Assembly: GCF_000346465.2 (NCBI RefSeq)
Contig: NC_034012.1
Span: 1,203,134-1,267,133 of the forward strand
DNA: 64,000 bases
From: Prunus persica
Taxonomy: Eukaryota; Streptophyta; Magnoliopsida; Rosales; Rosaceae
Direction: 5' to 3'
Part shown: positions 57,356-64,000 of the stretch, in pieces
Position numbering within the stretch: position 1 is the stretch's first letter
Layout of the letters: each line of letters starts with the position of its first letter
Position numbers and translations under genes: made by a program
Notes under the pieces: model-generated
Databases searched by the model: none
Seen by the model: the letters and a program-made list of their open reading frames with translations, nothing else
Told to the model about the DNA's origin: nothing

Positions 57356-59934
57356 ATGGTTAACTTTCTGAAAACCATTCTGCCACTTTTGCTTTGTTTT
57401 CTCATCTCCCTCCTTCGTGATCTAGCTTTTGCTGACCCTCCTTATTGGAAATGCTCGGGTAACGTTAGCAACTATGCAGATAACAGTACGTTTCAGAAAA
57501 ACCTCCACAGCCTACTCATTTCATTGCCTTCAAATGCTTCTGTTTCCAAGCTGTACAATACATCCACTGGAAATGACCCTGCAGACAGAGTTTATGGTCT
57601 CTACATGTGCCTCAACTATGTTACAAATGAGACATGTCACGATTGCATCAACACCGCACAGTCAGCCATCGTGACGCTTTGTCCCAGCTCAAAAGAAGCC
57701 GTTGTGTGGGAGGAAATGTGTCAGTTGCGTTACTCTGATGCGAATTTCTTTGGCAAGTTGAATGTAGCAGACAACATTCCCTTAGCCAACAAGAAAAATA
57801 TTTCAGACCCTGAAAAGTTTGAGTCTGTTGTGAATGAGACACTGAGAGGCCTGGCCAAGCAAGCGGCTTATAATCTTTCGGCTAAGATGTATGCTACTGG
57901 GGATGTGCCCTTTGAAGATAAAGTGGTGTATGCTCTTGTGCAGTGCACTACAGACTTATCTGGAGATGACTGTGATCAGTGCCTTCAGAAAGCCATAGTA
58001 GACGTTTTAAGGGAGTTCTATTTCTCCATTGGTGCAAGACTTTTGAGTCGTAGTTGCTACGTGAGGTATGAGTTTTACGCCTTCTATGATGGTGCAACTG
58101 AAGCTTCTAGTTCGAGCGATCCGAATAATAACAAAGGATACGGTGAGTACTTGTAAAGTTTGTGTCTACTTTGTGTGGCGTTCTCAAGGAAAATTAATTA
58201 TATACTGCAAATGGTTGTTCCTAAATGTAGGCAGAGGAAGGAAAATATGGGTGATCACAATTGTGTCAGCATGTCTAGCCATACTACTTTTGGGTTCTTG
58301 TGTCTGTTTTACAAAGAGAAGGAACCAAAAGGGTAATATTATTGCTTCTGCAAAAGTTTAATTCGAAGCTCACCCTAATTTGTTTTCTGAAAGCAGTATT
58401 TTTCTCTCTCTGTTCAGGGAATAGTGAGAATTTAGGACCAAATGCATTGTTACCTGATCAAAGTTTTAAAGGAAGAAACCCGAAAGCTCAGGAGTACCCC
58501 TATATCAGTTTGGCATCTATACATGTAGCAACCGACAAATTCTCTGATTCAAATAAGCTTGGAGAAGGTGGTTTTGGCCCTGTTTACAAGGTAAAAACAT
58601 TTTTCTAACAAATTATGTAAAACAGGTTCACATGTCTGAAAACTAAATTGTTATTTGTATCATCTGCTTGGTAATTTCTGTGATTTGAAAAAGGAAATCT
58701 GGTCTTAATTTCTCAGGGTATACTGAGTGATGGAAAGGAAGTGGCGATCAAGAGGCTTTCAAGCTGTTCTGAGCAAGGTGCAGAGGAGTTCACAAATGAA
58801 GTTCTGCTGATCTTGAAACTTCAACACAAAAATCTTGTCCGGCTATTGGGTTTTTGTGTTGACGGAGAGGAGAAACTACTTGTTTATGAATACATGCCAA
58901 ACAGCAGCCTAGATGTCTTTCTCTTTGGTATGTTTTCTTTTTACTCTGGGAAATTTCTCTGTCTTTGGGATCTGAATCAATTGTTTTATGACTTTTCCTT
59001 TTATGATGGTTAGATTCAAAGAAACGTGCGCAACTTGATTGGAGCAGACGTATAAACATCATTAGTGGAATTGCAAGGGGAATTCTTTATTTGCACGAGG
59101 ACTCTCGACTTAGAATCATCCACAGAGACCTCAAAGCTAGCAATGTATTGTTGGACAATGACATGAACCCAAAGATTTCAGACTTTGGCATGGCAAGGAT
59201 CTTTTCAGGAAGCGAAGGACAGGCCAATACTGCTATAATAGTTGGGACTTAGTAAGTGCTTCATTTCTGAACCCTTTTCTTTTCCACTGTACAGAAACTC
59301 TCATGAGAGAATGCTTTTGATTCCAACCATCATTTAAGATGGATTTGTTTATGAGTTTCTCAACATTTATTCTGAATTTTTGTTTGGAATAGCGGATACA
59401 TGGCTCCAGAATATGCGATGGAGGGAATATATTCTGTAAAGTCTGACGTTTATGGCTTTGGAGTACTCTTGCTTGAGATCATAACTGGGAGAAGGAACGC
59501 TGGCTTTCATCGAATAAAACGCATTCCTAGCCTTGTGGCATATGTAAGTTTATGCACTTTCTCAAAGTGATCATATTGCCATAGGCTAAAACTACTGCTT
59601 AATGGCGCTTATCCAATTGAGTGATGATATGCAGGCATGGCAAGTATGGAATGAAGGAAAAGGGTTGGAGCTACTTGATCCCCTACTGCTTGATTCATGT
59701 GTTCCAGATGAGTTTCTAAGATATCTCCACATTGGATTGTTGTGTGTTCAAGAAGATGCACAAGACAGGCCAACCATGTCTTCTGTCGTTGTAATGTTGA
59801 AAAGTGAAACTGTAACTCTTAACCAGCCTGAAAAACCTGCCTTATCCATGGGAAGATTTACTGATCATAATGTGGCAGCTACTGATAATAACTCCATCAA
59901 TGGACTAACAGTTTCTGATGTCATGCCGCGATAA
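57356..59934 (+). CDS. Cysteine-rich receptor-like kinase 1 (DUF26/CRK)
   Basis: Seven exons in phase: 57356-58142, 58231-58332, 58418-58590, 58717-58927, 59014-59251, 59393-59543 and 59635-59934; 653 residues. It has a signal peptide (to about residue 26) and two extracellular DUF26 (gnk2) domains with the C-x8-C-x2-C signature ([26 protein letters not shown]). One transmembrane helix ([19 protein letters not shown]) and a Ser/Thr kinase domain follow: glycine loop [14 protein letters not shown] lysine, [14 protein letters not shown] and GYMAPEYAM. All catalytic residues are present, so an active kinase is expected; HRD is the RD type. CRKs act in defence, ROS and abiotic-stress signalling at the plasma membrane. 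By position it corresponds to the CRK27 locus of Arabidopsis (memory). Confidence 0.94.
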
Positions 59935-61093
59935 CAGAGCCGATTCAGGGTCCATGGAATTTGTGAGGCCTTAATGCCAATGAGGCTTTGTATATCTGCT
60001 TGTTATTGACTTGGCATGATATGTAAGCAAGCAAAATTGTTTAATACAGAGATCACAATTGTGAATATTGAACTGATATAGATTCCAAATTATGGATTAC
60101 AATGGAAGAATACATTTGCTTTTCCATCTTGAACTTCAAATTTTGTCCATAATCAAGTTGTGGGAACTGCACAGACTTTACAACTCCTCCAGTTTGAGGG
60201 ACCAATAAAAAATAAATAAATAATACTTGATGAGAATATACATACATCCTTCCCGATGGAGGATGAACTTTCAGTTGGATGATTGGAGGCTAGGAAATCC
60301 AAAGCCTTCAATAATATAATTAAACATGCTTACTGACTCGATATTTAGGAAATCCAAAGCCTTCAATAAGATTACATCTATTGCCTGTCATATCTATGCA
60401 TTTGTCTTTCGGTCATCGATTCACTATTCAGATTCAAAGTAAACATAATAGACAAAATTAGTAATTAAAGAACAATGTTTCTGTGTCACGCAAGTTGCTG
60501 TCAGATTATATAATAAAGGATTAAAATTAGGGGCTGCATAAACTCACATGCTGTTATTTATTTAATGTCACCTCAAGGAAATTTCGTATCAAGTAAGCTC
60601 AAATTCTACAGGTCCATGATTCACCACCAACTCCCGGCCACATTCTGTGCTAATCCAAATCCTTTACTAGTAATTTCATGACTTCTTCCCTTGAAGTAGA
60701 ATGGTCAAACAAATAGTCCTAGAAATGTCACCTACAAAATAATCACACTTTATTAAAATCAAGTATTTTAAACATGACTGATATGTGACCCAAGTGCAAA
60801 AGTCTTTGATTAATCAAGAAATAAATAAAATCTTCCAAATACTACAATAATCCTGGTCTCTATCACCATATGCAGCAGCATGACTTTATTCAGCCAGTTC
60901 GCATCCTTCAGCAAGGCAGTTTCTGTGACATAATCATATGAAAACTAGTGGCCAAATTTCATTGTCAAAATTGACAAGTCAGAGAGGCCTATCTCATCAA
61001 AATAAACCATCAACAGCCATCTTTCTGTTTTCCCCCTTTCTATTGGCTTAAATTTGTGTAAATTGGTGTTCACTGTGAATCCATTTCTGGATA
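59935..61093. other. Spacer between the two CRK genes
   Basis: About 1.2 kb including CRK1 3' and CRK2 5' flanks. A 23-bp phrase (AGGAAATCCAAAGCCTTCAA...) occurs twice, near 60293 and 60348. Nothing else recognised. Confidence 0.4.
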
Positions 61094-63826
61094 ATGGACA
61101 AAGATAGGCTTCCTGTGATGCTTTTCACAATTATAACACTATTGATGCCGGCTAGCCTTTCTGCTGTAGACCCTCTTTCAATCTTTTGTTCAACTGATGC
61201 CAGAAACTACACTCCCAATAGCCAATTTGAAAACAATCTCAAGCAGCTCCTTGAGTCATTGTCTTTCAACACTTCCATCTCAGGCGGCTTCTACAACGAC
61301 ACGATCGGAGATGGCCCTAGCATGGTCTATGGACAATCACTTTGTAGATGGGATGTTAACTCCACAGTTTGTCAAAACTGTGTCAATGAAGCAAGCCAAG
61401 AAATCTTCAAGAGCTGTAAAGCAACAGATGCAATGATATGGTATGAATTCTGTCAAATTCAATATTCTTACCAGATATCCTTTTCATTGATGGTTTATAC
61501 TGGAAAATATCCAGACAAGAATAATGAGGAGAAGACTGTATCAAATCCACATCATTTCAAGGATGTATTGATGTATTTAATGAGGAACCTCTCGGGAGAG
61601 GCTGCGTTTAATTCTTCAAAGCATATGTTTGCAACTGGGAAAGTTAAATATTCAGAAAAGTATACTATTTATGGTCTACAACAATGCACTAGAGACATCT
61701 CTGAAAGTAACTGCAATAATTGTTTGAATTCTGCTCTTGCTGATCTTTCGGAATGCTGCTCTTCTCACCAAGGTGGAACTGTTGTTAGTAGGAATTGTAA
61801 TGTGAGGTTTGAACTGTACTCATTTTTTAACGACACGTCGAGTTCTCTGTTAAATTTCCCATATTCCAAAGGTTAGGGACTTCAAACGTTTTTCTTTCTT
61901 CTTTTGGTTAATCATCTTATGTATGCATATTGTTGAAACATTGAGTATATACCTCTAGTAAGAGCCTTACTACATTGTAGAACTTGAATCAAAAGGAGGT
62001 CACTGAGTTCTAACAATCTAAAATTTGATAATGTTCATGGTAAATTGTAACTCACGGAAGTTCTTCCTATTAAAAAGCAGGGGATAAATGGAAGACTTGG
62101 AAGGTGGTGGCTACATGTGCATCCATCATACTATTAGTGGTCATTTCATTTTATGCTTTCCATCGTCGGATGAAAAAGGGATTAGAAAACATCGAAGGTA
62201 CATGGATTGAAACTGGGAAATGCTTCTGGACTTGTATAGGAATACAAACTAATTTTTACTTTTTTACTTTTTTACTTTTTTTCTTTCTGCAGATGAAGAA
62301 AAAAGTGAGCAAGTACTATTACATGATTTGACAAGCCCCACTGGAGTCACAATCACAGTAGAAGGCAAATTCGTAAGTTCTGAGGAGCTAGCCTTCATAG
62401 ATCTAGCTACTATAAAAATAGCAACTAATGACTTCTCAGATTCAAATAAGCTTGGACAAGGTGGGTTTGGTACTGTTTACAAGGTAATACTATGTCCTAT
62501 GGTTCTAATTCTAAATGAGTTTAGTATTGATTCACAGGCCAATACTTGTATCTGATTTGGGAAATATTTTTTCAGGGTTTGCTACCAGATGGGAAAGAAG
62601 TAGCTGTTAAAAGACTGTCAAGGAAGTCATGGCAAGGCTTGGAGGAGTTTAAGAATGAGGTCATACTCATTGCAAAACTTCAACACAGAAACCTTGTGCG
62701 GCTCTTGGCATGTGGCTTTGAGGGAGAGGAAAAGCTGCTGTTGTATGAGTTCATGCCAAATAAAAGCCTAGATGTCTTCATCTTTGGTTGGTTCAAGTTT
62801 CAACCTAGCCTACTCTTCTGCTATAAATGTTCTTTAATCCTTATATGATTTCACCATGCAGACACATTTCAACTTGATGGCCTGTACTGAATTTGATTAG
62901 TACCATTGAATTTCAGATTCGGAAAGACGAGCTGAACTCAATTGGAAAATATATTACAGCATTATTGAAGGCATTGCCAGAGGACTTCTGTATCTCCATG
63001 AGGACTCGCGGCTCAAAATCATTCACAGGGATTTGAAGCCCAGCAATGTCCTGTTGGACCATGAAATGGTTGCCAAAATATCAGACTTTGGCATGGCAAG
63101 GATCTTTTGTGAAAACCAGAACACAGCTAACACTAAAAAAGTTGTAGGAACGTAGTGAGTTTGCTTCTTAAATTGACATCTCCTTTATTTATATCTAGAG
63201 TCCTATAACTTCCTTCCAGCAAGAGCATTTCAAATTTAATTGCGAAGAGAATTTTGCTAACTAATGCTAGCTTATTCTACATGAAACAGTGGCTACATGG
63301 CTCCGGAGTATGCAATGGAGGGTCTATTTTCTGTAAAATCTGATGTTTACAGCTTTGGGGTAATCTTGCTAGAGATTATTAGTGGGAAAAGGAATAGTGG
63401 GTTCTATCTCACAGAACATGCCAAGACACTCGTTGCATATGTATGTTTCTTTGTCTACTTTGATAACAGTCTTAGTTCACTGAGTTTGATACATAATAAT
63501 TTCTTATTTGTTTCTTAATTAATTGATAGGCATGGAGACTATGGAAAGATGGAAAAGAATTGGAATTTGTGGAACCTTTGTTGATGGAATCTTGGCCAAC
63601 AGCAGAGGTTTTGAAATGCATGCACATTGCGCTTTTATGTGTCCAGGAAGACCCTGAAGAGAGGCCTACAATGTCAGCTGTGGTTGTATTGCTTGGAAGT
63701 GAATCAATAGATCTTCCTGAGCCAAAGCAACCGGCAATATTTTCCGTAGGTAGAATTCCAATTGGCGAGTCTAAAACTGATCCTACTTCAAACGGGCTCA
63801 CTCTTTCTATTGTTTCGCCACGGTGA
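61094..63826 (+). CDS. Cysteine-rich receptor-like kinase 2 (DUF26/CRK)
   Basis: Seven exons in phase: 61094-61871, 62081-62197, 62293-62483, 62576-62786, 62917-63154, 63290-63440 and 63530-63826; 660 residues. Layout as in the upstream gene: signal peptide, two DUF26 domains ([26 protein letters not shown]), transmembrane helix ([19 protein letters not shown]) and kinase with [28 protein letters not shown] and GYMAPEYAM. Kinase exons 4-6 have exactly the same lengths as in CRK1 (211, 238, 151 nt), which shows tandem duplication. The ectodomains differ much more than the kinases, as expected for receptors under changing ligand pressure. It appears intact. Several N-glycosylation sites are visible in the ectodomain. 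Confidence 0.94.
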
Positions 63827-63923
63827 ACGCAGACAAGATTGCGAATTCGCTTGCTCTCATGCCGCAAGATTGTAAATTGAAAACTGTAGCATAAGTGTCT
63901 TTAACATAGGAGATACGATGTGA

Positions 63924-64000
63924 TTTGTATATATAGCTCTAAATTAGACATTTGCTTGCGTCCAAAGTTTGTATATATAGTTCTAAATTAGACATTTGCT
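63924..64000. repeat. 33-bp direct repeat in the CRK2 3' flank
   Basis: 63924-63956 and 63968-64000 are nearly identical (start TTTGTATATATAG), separated by 11 bp; it may continue past the window edge. Confidence 0.8.

Overview
The window is nuclear DNA of a eudicot plant. Genes have short GT-AG introns, intergenic DNA is AT-rich, and the families include class III peroxidase, XTH, cysteine-rich receptor kinases, GA 2-oxidase and NHL proteins. Gene content and repeat style suggest a rosid, perhaps Rosaceae; that is a guess without a database. Many genes are split into small exons, so models were built by hand from splice signals, reading phase and family motifs. All coordinates refer to this window.

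Layout. 1-1389 (-): 5' part of a PPR gene running off the left edge. 1631-2260: array of short perfect or near-perfect palindromes. 3722-5253 (+): XTH8-like xyloglucan enzyme. 5960-7057 (+): CRIPT. 7834-8419 (-): a 76-residue R3-MYB of the CPC/ETC3 type. 10759-12132 (-): hexameric polyubiquitin with a 5'-leader intron. 14916-15773 (-): protein of three ubiquitin-like domains. 16484-21108 (-): FHA-domain TDP1. 21477-21909: second palindrome array. 22461-25068 (-): DNAJC25-like ER J-protein. 26170-28141 (-): class III GA 2-oxidase. 33681-35096 (+): PPDK regulatory protein. 36702-38807 (-): plant-specific single-pass membrane protein. 45968-47238 (+): class III peroxidase. 47875-52437 (+): three NHL genes, two of them a recent ~2 kb tandem duplication. 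53105-55458 (-): mitochondrial LpxD-like acyltransferase. 55886-56802: non-autonomous hAT-like element. 57356-63826 (+): tandem pair of cysteine-rich receptor-like kinases.

These are independent nuclear genes, not an operon, but the order is informative. From memory, PPR, GA2ox8, RP1, a small membrane protein, LpxD and CRK27 lie close together and in this order in Arabidopsis (about At4g21170-At4g21230). DnaJ and CRIPT are neighbours at At1g61770/At1g61780. UBQ10 sits beside ubiquitin-like genes near At4g05310/05320. The window thus looks like a well-preserved ancestral block with later insertions (peroxidase, NHL cluster, transposons).

The most unusual feature is the pair of palindrome arrays. 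Each unit has an almost invariant stem GTATAGCC/GGCTATAC around a variable 4-nt centre, with at least one compensatory arm change. They lie upstream of two minus-strand genes and in opposite orientation to each other. No tRNA, rRNA or CRISPR array was recognised.
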